Source: Streptomyces aidingensis
GTDB taxonomy: Bacteria > Actinomycetota > Actinomycetes > Streptomycetales > Streptomycetaceae
Length of the DNA stretch: 64,000 nt
Assembly (NCBI RefSeq): GCF_900112355.1
Contig: NZ_FOLM01000021.1
Span: forward strand, 1-64,000
Direction of reading: 5' to 3'
In this document: in pieces, positions 8,211-16,475 of the stretch
How positions within the stretch are numbered: position 1 is the first letter of the stretch
Layout: each line of letters opens with the position of its first letter
Made by a program: the position numbers and the translations under genes
Notes under the pieces: model-generated
The model's database searches: none
What the model was told of the DNA's origin: nothing
Seen by the model: the letters and a program-made list of their open reading frames with translations, nothing else

Positions 8211-9448
8211 CTACACTCCGGGATGTGACCACTGACACCGTCGATGAGACCCGCGCCGAAGCACTGCGCCAGGAACTGCTCCGCCACCTGCGCGGACAAG
8301 GAAATGTCGTCAACGACCACGTCGCCGCGGCGTTCGCGGCGGTGCCGCGTCACCGCTTTCTCCCGGATACGTCCCTGGACGAGGCCTATGCCGACGATGC
8401 GGTGATCACCAAGCTGAACGACCGGGGCCACCCCGTCAGCTCGGTGTCCGCGCCCTGGGTGCAGGCCCGGATGCTGGAACTGTCCGGGCTGGGGCGCGGG
8501 ATGCGCGCGCTGGAGATCGGCTCGGGCGGCTACAACGCCGCGCTGATGGCCGAACTGGTTGGCGAGAACGGCGAGGTGGTCAGCGTCGACATCGACCCCG
8601 AGGTCACCGACCGCGCCCAGCGGCTTCTCGCCGAGACCGGCTACGACCGGGTGGTGCGGGTGCAATGCGCGGACGGCACCTACGGCGCCGGCGCCGCGGC
8701 ACCCGCGGAAGGCTTCGACGCCATCGTGGTCACCGCCCAGGCCCCCGACCTGCCGCCCGCCTGGTCCGATCAACTGGCCCCACACGGGCGGCTGGTGGTG
8801 CCGCTCAGCTTCCGAGGAATCCACCAGGTCTTCGCCTTCGGATGCGAAGACGGGCACCTGCGCAGCCGGGGGCAGACCCGGTGCGGCTTCGTCGGCATGC
8901 AGGGCGATAACCGCCACACCGGCCACACCATCGACCTCAGCGACGGCGACCTGCGGCTCGGCCTCAACGACGATCAGCACGCCGACGCCGACGCCCTGCG
9001 CGCCGCCCTCGCCTCCGCCACCCGCACCACCACGTGGACCGGTGTCGTGCTGCGCAACGACGAAGGCGTACTCCCCTCGCTCGACCTGTGGCTGGTGGCC
9101 ACCCTGTCGCCCTGTGCCCGGATCTACGCCAGCTCCCGGGGCGTGGAGCGCGGCCTGTCCGGCTGGACCATTGCCGCCGCGGCCACCTGGGAAGGCGGCA
9201 CCCTCGCCTACACCACCATCCGCCCGGCCACCGGCGGCTTCGAACTCGGTGTCCACGCCTACGGCCCCAACCGCGAACAGCTCGCCGACCGCCTCGCCGA
9301 ACGCATCCGCGCCTGGGACAGCGGCGGCCACCGCGGCTCCGTCGAGCCGACCCTCCGCGCCTACCCGGCCGGCACCCCGGTCGACCAGCTCGCCATGGGC
9401 CAGATCATCGACAACCGGCACACCCGCCTGGTCATCTCCCTGCCCTGA
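8207..9448 (+). CDS. FxLD-system methyltransferase (PIMT-like, LanS-type)
   Basis: A 413-residue protein. The N-terminal half is a protein-L-isoaspartate O-methyltransferase-like domain: pre-motif SAPWVQARMLEL, SAM motif I LEIGSGGYNAAL (residues 102-113), then VVSVDIDPE and FDAIVVTAQAPDLP. The C-terminal extension (about 230-413) is characteristic of the family linked to FxLD lanthipeptides. Related LanS enzymes methylate an Asp in the modified core, which cyclises and opens to isoAsp; that is known for the family and inferred here. The GTG 8207 start has AGGAG at 8195-8199. It lies just upstream of the precursor, which has Asp residues in its C-terminal part. Confidence 0.85.
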   Translation: MTTLRDVTTDTVDETRAEALRQELLRHLRGQGNVVNDHVAAAFAAVPRHRFLPDTSLDEAYADDAVITKLNDRGHPVSSVSAPWVQARMLELSGLGRGMRALEIGSGGYNAALMAELVGENGEVVSVDIDPEVTDRAQRLLAETGYDRVVRVQCADGTYGAGAAAPAEGFDAIVVTAQAPDLPPAWSDQLAPHGRLVVPLSFRGIHQVFAFGCEDGHLRSRGQTRCGFVGMQGDNRHTGHTIDLSDGDLRLGLNDDQHADADALRAALASATRTTTWTGVVLRNDEGVLPSLDLWLVATLSPCARIYASSRGVERGLSGWTIAAAATWEGGTLAYTTIRPATGGFELGVHAYGPNREQLADRLAERIRAWDSGGHRGSVEPTLRAYPAGTPVDQLAMGQIIDNRHTRLVISLP

Positions 9449-9534
9449 CCCACCGCACCGGCCCGGCCGCGCACACCCGGAACCCGACCACCGGGCCACC
9501 ACGCCACCCACTCCCACCAAGGAGCCACATCGCC

Positions 9535-9744
9535 ATGACTTCGCAGAGCGCCGCCCCCGCCTTGGGCGACATCTTCGACCTCGATCCCCAGACCACCGAC
9601 CTGACCACCCTCTACCCCGGCCTCGCGGACTCTGAGCCGTGCACCGGAGACAACTGCGGACAGTCCCCCACCACCGGACCGACCACCGGCTGCGTCGCCC
9701 CGGACGGCCCGGTCGTCCCTCTGCGCGGCTGCGACGCCGTATAG
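9535..9744 (+). CDS. FxLD-family lanthipeptide precursor
   Basis: A 69-residue peptide with AAGGAG at 9519-9524. The leader has an FDLD motif (residues 14-17, inside DIFDLDPQT), which defines the FxLD family and resembles the class I FNLD box used by LanB/LanC. The C-terminal half has four Cys (36, 41, 53, 66) and several Ser/Thr (33, 37, 44, 46, 47, 50, 51), so up to four (methyl)lanthionines are possible. Asp39, Asp57 and Asp67 are candidates for isoAsp formation by the adjacent methyltransferase. The cleavage site is not evident (possibly near residues 29-33). A hairpin separates it from lanB. Confidence 0.85.
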   Translation: MTSQSAAPALGDIFDLDPQTTDLTTLYPGLADSEPCTGDNCGQSPTTGPTTGCVAPDGPVVPLRGCDAV

Positions 9745-9775
9745 GCGCCCCCCTCGGCAGCACCGAGACGCCCAA

Positions 9776-9807
9776 GGGGTGCGGCACAGACCTCTGCGCC
9801 GCACCCC
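9776..9807 (+). terminator. Attenuator-like hairpin between precursor and lanB
   Basis: A perfect 10-bp stem (GGGGTGCGGC with GCCGCACCCC) and 12-nt loop, placed 31 nt after the precursor stop and 28 nt before the lanB start. Partial terminators here are typical of lanthipeptide operons, where they raise precursor transcript over enzyme transcript. Confidence 0.65.
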
Positions 9808-9835
9808 ACCGAAGCGTTTCGTCAGGAGGAACGCT

Positions 9836-12739
9836 GTGGTCAGGAGAGTGTTCACCCACCAGCCGGTGGCAACCGCCCGCATCGCTCTGCGCCCGGTCCA
9901 CTCGGGACCGGAAGCGGCCGACGCGGGACTGCTGGCCGAAGGCATGTTCCTGGCCAGCCGCTCCGCCGACAACGCCGCCGGCCATGCCGGGAACGCTTCC
10001 GCCCGGCCGGCGGCTACCCGCCGGGCCTACGACATCCGGTCCCGAACCCGGACCACACCGCACGGCGTGTTCGCCGCGGTGGCCCCGGCCGCGCTCTCCG
10101 GCACGCACACCACACTTCGGCTGGGGTTACGGCACAGGGCAGTGACCACACCCAGTCCGGCATGGCTGACCGCCGTGGCGGACCGGCTCCTGGACGCCGA
10201 CGAGGTGCTGGAACGCCTCACCGTGACCACGAACAACCTGGTGGTGCGACGCGCTGACCGTCTGGAGGCCGAACACCCCGCCCCCGGCGGAGGAACCACC
10301 GTGCAGCGGAGCTCGATCCGCGCGACTCAGGTCTCGGTATGGCTGCTCGACGCCTGCCGGAAAGGCGCACACGCGTCCGATCTGCTGGCGGACCTCGCAG
10401 TACGCCATCCCACCGCAGCACGGTCCACCACCACATCCGCCATTCGGCAGATGATCCGCACGGGATTCCTGCTCACCGACCTGCTGTCGGCCGGCCTGCG
10501 AGACGACCCACTCGGGCATCTGCTCACTCGCGTCCCCGCCTCAGCGGCCCTCCAGCCGCCCCTTGCCCGGCTGCGCAACCAGCTCGCACACGCGGATACC
10601 CACCCGCCCGGGACAGCCGAACGACTGGCGCTCCTACGAGCGGCAAGGGACACCGCCGACAGCATCCACCACGTCGAACGGCCTCTGGCCGTGGACACCG
10701 TCGCCGACGCCGAGATCGCACTGCCTCGCTCGATCGGCGAACAGGCGGCCCAGGCCGCCACCGTCCTCTGGCACATCGGCCAGCTCACCGGCCCCGACGA
10801 CGATTATCACCAGCGTTTCGTCCGCGCCTTTGGTCTCTACCGCATGGTGCCCTTGCTGGAGGTCATCGACCCGGTCACCGGCATCGGCCCGCCTGCCGAC
10901 AGCGAACTCACCCCCAGTCAGAGCGGCCTCGACCCCCGTCGCGCGGCAGTCCTCGCCCGTCTGCTGTCCGAGGCCACCGCTCAAGGACGACATGAAGTCG
11001 TACTGGACGACGACCTGGTCGGACTCCTGTCCCGCGGCGCTGACACCCCGCCGCCGCGCACGGCGGAGATCCACCTCCGGCTGCTGCGTCACCACGATGG
11101 CGAACTGCGGGTCGCGGTCTGCCCTGACTCCGGTTCCCAGACCGCCGGATCAGCCGCCGGACGTTTCGCCCCCTGGCTCCCCCAGCTGGCCCCCGAGCCG
11201 ACACCGTCCTCCACCAGCGCAGAACCCCTTCTCGCCGAGATCGTCTGCCGTTCCCGCATCGACCCGACCGCCGCCCTCGCAACCGAAACGCGGTTCGCGC
11301 CCCATCGCATCCCACTCGGCGTGCCCGAACGCGACGGTGACCTCACCCCGGACGACCTGCTGGTCACCAGCGCACGCGGCCACCTGCTGCTGTGGTCCGC
11401 CCGCCACGACCGGCCCGTTCTGCCCGCGCTCTTCAGCCGCATCGCACCCGACCTGCTGCCCCCGGCCGCCCGCGCCCTGCACCTGATCGGCCAGGCCACC
11501 TCCCGGCCCTGGCACACCTGGTCCTGGGGACCGGCCGGCTACGCACCCTGGACACCCCGCGTCCGATACCGCTCCATCCTCCTGGCCCCCGCCCGCTGGC
11601 GGCTCCCCGAAGAACTGACCACCACCGCCACTCACCGCACCACCTGGGATAAAGCCCTCACGACATGGCGCACCGACACCAACCCCGCACCACCCGACGT
11701 GGTCGTCATCCACGAAGGCGACCGCCAACTTCCCCTTGATCTCACCCAGGACGAAGACCGCGAGCTGCTGCGCCGCAGCATCCGCCGAGGCGCCCGAACC
11801 CTCACCGAACCCCTGCACCACCCCGACGTCCAAGACGACATCGTCCAGGGCGCCCATGGTCGGCACGCCGTGGAACTGGTCGTCAACCTCACCCGCACCA
11901 CCGAGCCCACCCCACCGCGGCCGGACCCCCGCGCCACACCCCACTCACCCGGCCTTCATGCGCACCTGCCATGCAGCGGCTGGCTCTCCCTCGCCCTGCC
12001 CGTCCCCGCCGCCTACCAAGACACCGTCATCCGCCAACTCCCCGCCGTCCTCAACCAGGCCACGGACCGTGTCGACCGCTGGTTCTGGCTGCGCTACCAC
12101 ACCCCCGCCCTCGGCGACCACCTGCGCATCCGCACCCACGGCGACCCCGAAGCCCTCACCGGCGAGGTATTACCCCTCCTCACCACCTGGTCCGAAACCC
12201 TGCACCGGCAACGCCTGGCCGGCGGCATGGTCATCGAGCCCTACCTACCCGAAACCGAACGCTACGGCGGCCCCGATGCCATCACTGCTGCCGAAGACCT
12301 CTTCACCGCCGACAGCGCCTTCACCGCCCACTGCCTGACCCTTGCCGGCCCCGGCAACGACCGCCTGGCCATCGCCGCCTTGAGCGCGGCCGACATTGCC
12401 CGCACCGTGGCCGCCCGTCCTCACCAGGCCCTTCGCCGGGGACGCCCTCTCACCACCACCGACCGCCGTACCCGTGACAAACTCCGCCCCCGGCTACGCC
12501 CCACAGCCGCAGACCCCCACCTACTCCTTCCCCCGCCCCTCACCGGCGCCTGGACCATCCGGCACGAGGCACTCACCACCTACCGCGCCACCCTCACCAA
12601 CCCCGCACTTTCCACCTTGTGCGCCTCCGACCTGATTCACATGCACTGCAACCGGCTCCTCGGCCCCGACCCAGCAGCCGAAAGCCTCGCCCGCTCCCTG
12701 GCCACCGACCTCTTCCACACCCATGCCGGCCGGCACTGA
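9836..12739 (+). CDS. Class I lanthipeptide dehydratase (full-length LanB)
   Basis: A 967-residue protein starting at GTG 9836 with AGGAGG at 9824-9829. The N-terminal 650 residues match the glutamylation domain, which uses glutamyl-tRNA to glutamylate Ser/Thr. The C-terminal part (from about residue 705) is the SpaB-C elimination domain: WFWLRYHTPALGDHLRIR near residues 749-766, then EPYLPETERYGGPDAI. So one protein should make dehydroalanine and dehydrobutyrine in the precursor, as expected for full-length class I enzymes. It overlaps lanC by 17 bp. Size and domain order are normal for the family. Confidence 0.9.
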   Translation: MVRRVFTHQPVATARIALRPVHSGPEAADAGLLAEGMFLASRSADNAAGHAGNASARPAATRRAYDIRSRTRTTPHGVFAAVAPAALSGTHTTLRLGLRHRAVTTPSPAWLTAVADRLLDADEVLERLTVTTNNLVVRRADRLEAEHPAPGGGTTVQRSSIRATQVSVWLLDACRKGAHASDLLADLAVRHPTAARSTTTSAIRQMIRTGFLLTDLLSAGLRDDPLGHLLTRVPASAALQPPLARLRNQLAHADTHPPGTAERLALLRAARDTADSIHHVERPLAVDTVADAEIALPRSIGEQAAQAATVLWHIGQLTGPDDDYHQRFVRAFGLYRMVPLLEVIDPVTGIGPPADSELTPSQSGLDPRRAAVLARLLSEATAQGRHEVVLDDDLVGLLSRGADTPPPRTAEIHLRLLRHHDGELRVAVCPDSGSQTAGSAAGRFAPWLPQLAPEPTPSSTSAEPLLAEIVCRSRIDPTAALATETRFAPHRIPLGVPERDGDLTPDDLLVTSARGHLLLWSARHDRPVLPALFSRIAPDLLPPAARALHLIGQATSRPWHTWSWGPAGYAPWTPRVRYRSILLAPARWRLPEELTTTATHRTTWDKALTTWRTDTNPAPPDVVVIHEGDRQLPLDLTQDEDRELLRRSIRRGARTLTEPLHHPDVQDDIVQGAHGRHAVELVVNLTRTTEPTPPRPDPRATPHSPGLHAHLPCSGWLSLALPVPAAYQDTVIRQLPAVLNQATDRVDRWFWLRYHTPALGDHLRIRTHGDPEALTGEVLPLLTTWSETLHRQRLAGGMVIEPYLPETERYGGPDAITAAEDLFTADSAFTAHCLTLAGPGNDRLAIAALSAADIARTVAARPHQALRRGRPLTTTDRRTRDKLRPRLRPTAADPHLLLPPPLTGAWTIRHEALTTYRATLTNPALSTLCASDLIHMHCNRLLGPDPAAESLARSLATDLFHTHAGRH

Positions 12740-13994
12740 CCTCCTCGCCGAACAGGCCCTCTCCACCGCCCGCGCCCTGCTCGACCCCCATACGGTCACC
12801 GCTGCCCTCCCGCCCTCCGCCGCACACACCCTCTCCGACGGCCTGGCAGGCACGGCCCTCCTCCACGCCTGTCTCGCCCGGCACGACCCGCAGTTCGCCA
12901 CTGCCGCCGCCGCGCACTGGCAAGCCACCAGACACCACCTCCGCGGAGCCCCACCCGACGGCATCTACACCGGCCCCGGCGCTCTGGCCGCCTCCTTGAT
13001 CATCGGCACCGGCTACCTCCCCGACCCCGAGCCCTACCAGACCACAGTCCGCAAGGCCACGACCTGGCTCTCCGCCCGTGCCCAGGGGCTCGCCAGCCAC
13101 CAACACCAACGCTTCAGCAACAACCGGCCCGGAGCCCCGTGGGCGGTCTACGACACGATCAAGGGCCTGGCCGGTATCGGCCGCGTTCTTCTCGCCGCCC
13201 ACACCACCGGCCACCACACCGAAGCCGAACCCGGCCTGACCGCAGCCCTCACCACCCTCACCACGTTGATCACCACCAGCCCCGGCACCCGCCCCGGCTG
13301 GTGGCTACCGGCGGCCGACCACCCACCCGGCGTCACCGTCCACCACTCCGGAGCCGCCACCACCGGCCTCGCCCACGGCATCGCCGGCCCCCTGGCCGTC
13401 CTCTCCATCGCCCACAGCCACGGCTACACCGTCCCCGGCCAGACCCACGCCATCCGCACCGCCGCCACCTGGCTGACCACCTGGCAAGAACCCACCGGCA
13501 CCTGGCCTCCCTTCATCAGCGGCAACGACCTCGACAGCCCGCTCCCACCCCACCGGCCACGCCCTCCACAACGACGGGACGCCTGGTGCTACGGGACTCC
13601 GGGCATCGGCCGTGCCCTCTGCCTGGGCGGTCAGGCCTTGACGGACGCTGCGGTCATTCGCGCAGGCCAGACTGCCATCACCGCTATGGCCGACCGCTCT
13701 CCCCTTCGGTGGGACACCGAAGGCCCTACGCTCTGCCACGGCACCGCTGGAGTCCTCCAGGCCGCAGAGCGGGCGCAAAGCCGATCTGTCGCTGAAAGAG
13801 CCGCCCACGCCACTGCCGACTTCCACGATCCCCAATGCCCCTTCGGCTTTCCTCACATCGAAGCCAGAACCAGCTACGACAACCCTGGCTTTCTCACCGG
13901 GGCCGCTGGAGCCGCACTCGCTACCGCGTCCCACGCCGCCCTCATAACCGCCCGCCCAACCGCTCCCTGGGACTCTCTGCTGATGCTGTGCTGA
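12723..13994 (+). CDS. Lanthionine cyclase (LanC-like)
   Basis: A 423-residue protein with the three zinc ligands of LanC cyclases: Cys289 in WCYGTPGIG, then Cys338 and His339 in LCHGTAGVL, plus repeated GxxG helix-toroid motifs (LAHGIAGPLA, GLAGIGRVLL). It should catalyse Cys addition to dehydrated residues, forming (Me)Lan rings in the precursor at 9535. It starts inside lanB, so the two are coupled. It is the last recognisable cluster gene: no LanT exporter, LanP protease or immunity protein follows. Its 3' end is overlapped on the other strand by the read-through portion of the element B integrase frame. Confidence 0.9.
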   Translation: MPAGTDLLAEQALSTARALLDPHTVTAALPPSAAHTLSDGLAGTALLHACLARHDPQFATAAAAHWQATRHHLRGAPPDGIYTGPGALAASLIIGTGYLPDPEPYQTTVRKATTWLSARAQGLASHQHQRFSNNRPGAPWAVYDTIKGLAGIGRVLLAAHTTGHHTEAEPGLTAALTTLTTLITTSPGTRPGWWLPAADHPPGVTVHHSGAATTGLAHGIAGPLAVLSIAHSHGYTVPGQTHAIRTAATWLTTWQEPTGTWPPFISGNDLDSPLPPHRPRPPQRRDAWCYGTPGIGRALCLGGQALTDAAVIRAGQTAITAMADRSPLRWDTEGPTLCHGTAGVLQAAERAQSRSVAERAAHATADFHDPQCPFGFPHIEARTSYDNPGFLTGAAGAALATASHAALITARPTAPWDSLLMLC

Positions 13995-15675
13995 TGCGTA
14001 CTGGCGGTGGTGAGAGCCGGCGCGAAAGGGCCGGATCGGTCCGGGGCAGAAGTTCGTCGGTGTAGAGCGGCACTCCGTAAGCCGTCGGCCGGAAGTCCGG
14101 CCGACGCGGCTGTTGCGTGAGCGATGCGTGAGCGGACGGGCTGGCACCGGCGGGTGGAAGGGTGGACCGTGCGTCAGCGCGGGCCATGCTGACCAGGCGC
14201 AACGGCGGAAGGAAGCACCGTCCGGGCGTGGGTGGCATGGACTTTTCGGGGCTTTTAATCCGTTGGTTGTGGGTTCGAGTCCCACACGGCCTACCTGACC
14301 CGTCCACCTCCGGACCCTCGTTGACCTGCATCAACGGGGGTTCGTTCGGGTCTGCACCCGGCTTGGAGGCGCCATCCGCGGCCGGGGTGGTCACCAAGTG
14401 GTCACGCTCGCCCAGCGTTGCCGCGTCCGGCGCGGTCCGGCGCGCCCGCGGAATCAGGGCCGATGCGCGGTCGGCAGCGTCCCGCCCAACACCGCCGAGC
14501 AGATGCGAGTACGTGTCGGACGTGATCGCGATGGACGAGTGCCCCAGCCGCTTCGACACGATGGCCAGTTCGACACCAGCCGCCAGCATGAGTGACGCCT
14601 GACCGTGCCGCAGGTCGTGCAGCCGCACCCGGCGCAGCCCGGCCGCGTCAACGAGCGCCACGAACAGCTTGGTGACCTCATCCGGCCGCAGCGGGTTGCC
14701 GTCCTCCCGGGCGAACACCAACCCGTGATCGGCGTACGCGTCGCCCCACTGCTTGCGTTCCTCGTCCTGCCGCAGCCGGTGAGCAATGAGCGCGCCCACC
14801 GTGCCCTCATCAAGGTCAATGACCCGGTTTTCTCCGCTGGCTGTCTTCGGCTTGCCGAACGAGACGCCGAGGTGACCAGCATCACAGTAGGGGCACGGTG
14901 CCGGCGGCTGCTTGTTCTTCTTCCGCCCAGACTCCTGTACGACCTGCTGCCGTACCACGATGATCCGGCGGGCAAGGTCAACATCCTCCCAGCGCAGCCC
15001 GACCGCCTCACCCCGGCGCATACCGGTCCCGGCGATGACCTCGAACAGGGCGCCGAGCCGGTGCGTGCCGACCGAATCCAGGAACGCCCCCAGCTCCGCG
15101 GGCTCCCACGGCCGGGCCTTGGGCCGCTCGGCCTTGGGCAACTCGATGTCCTTCGCCGCGTTGAACGTCACAAGTCGCTGCTTCACGGCGGACGACAGCG
15201 CAGATCGCAGCGTCGCGTGAACCCGGCGGACGGTGGCGGCCTTCCGCGTGCCGTTGGCCAGATCGGCTAGCAGCCGGTCAACGTGCGAGGGGCGCAGGTC
15301 CCTGAGCCGCAGCCGGCCGAGGCGCGGTTCGAGGTACAGGGTGATGTGCGATCGGTAGGCGCGCAGGGTCGCCGGGCGCAGACCGGCCCGCTCCTTCATG
15401 TCCAACCAGCGCGCGAGCCACTGCGCGACGGTCACCCCCTCGTCGTGGGTGTAGGTGCCCTCCCCGACGCGGGCTAGCAGCTCGGCGAGCGCCTTCTCCG
15501 CGTCGTCCGCGGTCCGGAAACCGCCCTTGCGGACCTGTTTCCGCTTCCCGTCCGGCCCGGTGCCGACGTCGGCGACGTAGTACCACGCCCCGTGATCCTT
15601 CCGGCAATTCCGCCGCCGCCCCCGCGCGTCATACACCGCCGGGCACTTGCATCTCTTGTACGTCGAGCCCTTCAC
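13942..15675 (-). CDS. int: Tyrosine site-specific integrase reading through the att site
   Basis: A 577-residue frame in the integrated state. Catalytic residues are Arg220 (GMRRGE), His353 and Arg356 (HDLRHG), His379 (LGHSS) and Tyr389 (DTYSHL). An N-terminal arm-binding region and a SAM-like core-binding domain (VAQWLARWLDM...) precede them. It overlaps the XRE gene by 4 bp (ATGA). The frame crosses the 43-bp att core (GTRTHNQRIK is its translation) and continues about 100 residues into element A DNA. In the excised circle the same frame would meet a TGA 11 codons past the serine codon that spans the junction, giving 486 residues. The native protein is therefore shorter than this frame. 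Confidence 0.9.
   Translation of the reverse strand: MKGSTYKRCKCPAVYDARGRRRNCRKDHGAWYYVADVGTGPDGKRKQVRKGGFRTADDAEKALAELLARVGEGTYTHDEGVTVAQWLARWLDMKERAGLRPATLRAYRSHITLYLEPRLGRLRLRDLRPSHVDRLLADLANGTRKAATVRRVHATLRSALSSAVKQRLVTFNAAKDIELPKAERPKARPWEPAELGAFLDSVGTHRLGALFEVIAGTGMRRGEAVGLRWEDVDLARRIIVVRQQVVQESGRKKNKQPPAPCPYCDAGHLGVSFGKPKTASGENRVIDLDEGTVGALIAHRLRQDEERKQWGDAYADHGLVFAREDGNPLRPDEVTKLFVALVDAAGLRRVRLHDLRHGQASLMLAAGVELAIVSKRLGHSSIAITSDTYSHLLGGVGRDAADRASALIPRARRTAPDAATLGERDHLVTTPAADGASKPGADPNEPPLMQVNEGPEVDGSGRPCGTRTHNQRIKSPEKSMPPTPGRCFLPPLRLVSMARADARSTLPPAGASPSAHASLTQQPRRPDFRPTAYGVPLYTDELLPRTDPALSRRLSPPPVRISTASAESPRERLGGRL
14083..14106. terminator. Inverted repeat after lanC
   Basis: An 11-bp stem (CGTCGGCCGGA with TCCGGCCGACG) with a 2-nt centre, 89 nt after the lanC stop. 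It probably ends the lanthipeptide operon. It also lies within the frame read by the element B integrase after its attachment site. The rest of 13995-14251 shows no gene. Confidence 0.5.
14252..14294 (+). repeat. att site: tRNA-Lys(UUU) 3' fragment (left copy)
   Basis: A 43-bp sequence from the anticodon loop (CTTTTAA, anticodon TTT) through the T-arm (GGGTTCGAGTCCC) to the acceptor end (ACGGCCTAC). It is identical to 24789-24831. The upstream bases do not form the 5' half of a tRNA, so this is a fragment and not a functional gene. It is both the right end of element A and the left end of element B. Confidence 0.9.
14384..14406. promoter_or_regulatory. Putative integrase arm-type site, left
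   Basis: Contains GTGGTCAC twice, at 14387 and 14398 (11 bp apart), within a 23-bp segment that matches 24648-24670 at 22 of 23 positions. It lies 90 bp inside the left att core and within the integrase coding sequence. Being present at both element ends in the same orientation, it fits an integrase or Xis arm site; this is inferred. Confidence 0.5.
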
Positions 15676-16382
15676 GAACCGAGGAACCTCCGAAAGTCGG
15701 GTTTGAAGTCGTCACTGTCGATATGGGTCAACTCGTCTGGGAGTTCCGGCAGCCGCATACCCAGCTCTCGCAAGCGGCGGCGGGTGTCCCACAGTGGCAC
15801 CTCGTAGTGTTCGGTCGCTTGGCGTAGAAGCGCTTCCCGCTGCTTGGCATCTTGGAAGGTCATGGCGTGCTTGCGGTGTTCACGCCACTGCTCGATGTAC
15901 TTGTCGTGCCAGTTGTAATCAACGAGTCCGGCCCGGTCCTCCTGCCACTCATCGAAATCAGCACGCTCCACGTGCCAAGTCCCCCCCGCCGGGTCACTCA
16001 GAGTGGGCAAAGGGACCTCTCCGGTGAACCAGCCGAGAGCCTCCCACACGGGCACTGTGCGCCCGGGGAGCGGTTCGGCGTACTCGTTCCACGCGGGGTA
16101 GGCGCGGCCCTTGTGATCATTTAGCGGCTGAACGCCTACCGGGAACAGCAGCGCGATCGGTGGCACGCCTAGGGCCTTGGCGAGTACTAGCAGGTCGGGA
16201 ACAGATACGGAGGGCCGTCGGCCGCTTTCGAAGTTGGCGATGACTGATCGTCCGATCGGGTTCCCGAGTTCGGCACAGCGGTCAGCGAGTTGCTGGGCGC
16301 TCATGCCCCTGGCTTCACGGTGTCGCCGGACCGCGCCCGCTACCGCGTGGGCTACGCGAGCCGGCCACGTCTCGTCTGTCAT
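15672..16382 (-). CDS. XRE-family repressor of element B
   Basis: A 236-residue protein with an N-terminal helix-turn-helix (about residues 15-75: RREARGMSAQQLA-like helix, then IGRSVIANFESGRR) and a charged, Trp-rich C-terminal domain of unknown type. It is encoded directly upstream of and overlapping int, divergent from xis, the usual place for an element maintenance repressor controlling excision. The ATG at 16382 has no purine-rich ribosome site upstream on its strand, so it may be leaderless. The 93-bp gap to the xis start contains GTGTGCGACACG-like sequence that could be its operator. Confidence 0.75.
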   Translation of the reverse strand: MTDETWPARVAHAVAGAVRRHREARGMSAQQLADRCAELGNPIGRSVIANFESGRRPSVSVPDLLVLAKALGVPPIALLFPVGVQPLNDHKGRAYPAWNEYAEPLPGRTVPVWEALGWFTGEVPLPTLSDPAGGTWHVERADFDEWQEDRAGLVDYNWHDKYIEQWREHRKHAMTFQDAKQREALLRQATEHYEVPLWDTRRRLRELGMRLPELPDELTHIDSDDFKPDFRRFLGS

Positions 16383-16475
16383 GGAGGAGCACAGTAGTCG
16401 GGATTAGTTGCGCCTGTCCAGCACAGCGCGATAGTGTGCGACACGAACACCAATCCCTCTCGGAGTTGTCACCAA

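Larger units (their letters stand above)
1..14294. mobile_element. Element A: mobilizable integrative element carrying a lanthipeptide cluster (left end outside window)
   Basis: The segment left of the first tRNA-Lys fragment holds typical Streptomyces integrative-element genes (DUF3631 ATPase, DUF2637/Spd protein, MobC-like protein, HUH relaxase) followed by a lanthipeptide cluster, and it ends exactly at a 43-bp tRNA 3' fragment at 14252-14294. No integrase for it is seen here. By analogy with element B, whose integrase abuts its left end, the element A integrase is expected left of the window. The boundary on the right is seen; the left extent and the unity of the element are inferred. Confidence 0.6.

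Noticed and set aside
13942..14251. The last 100 codons of the integrase frame as native integrase sequence
   Set aside because: They are encoded by element A DNA outside the att core and would not be present in the excised circle; no integrase motif lies there.
14240..14295. A complete tRNA gene at the left att site
   Set aside because: Only the anticodon loop to acceptor end is present; upstream bases cannot form the acceptor 5' strand, D-arm or anticodon 5' stem.
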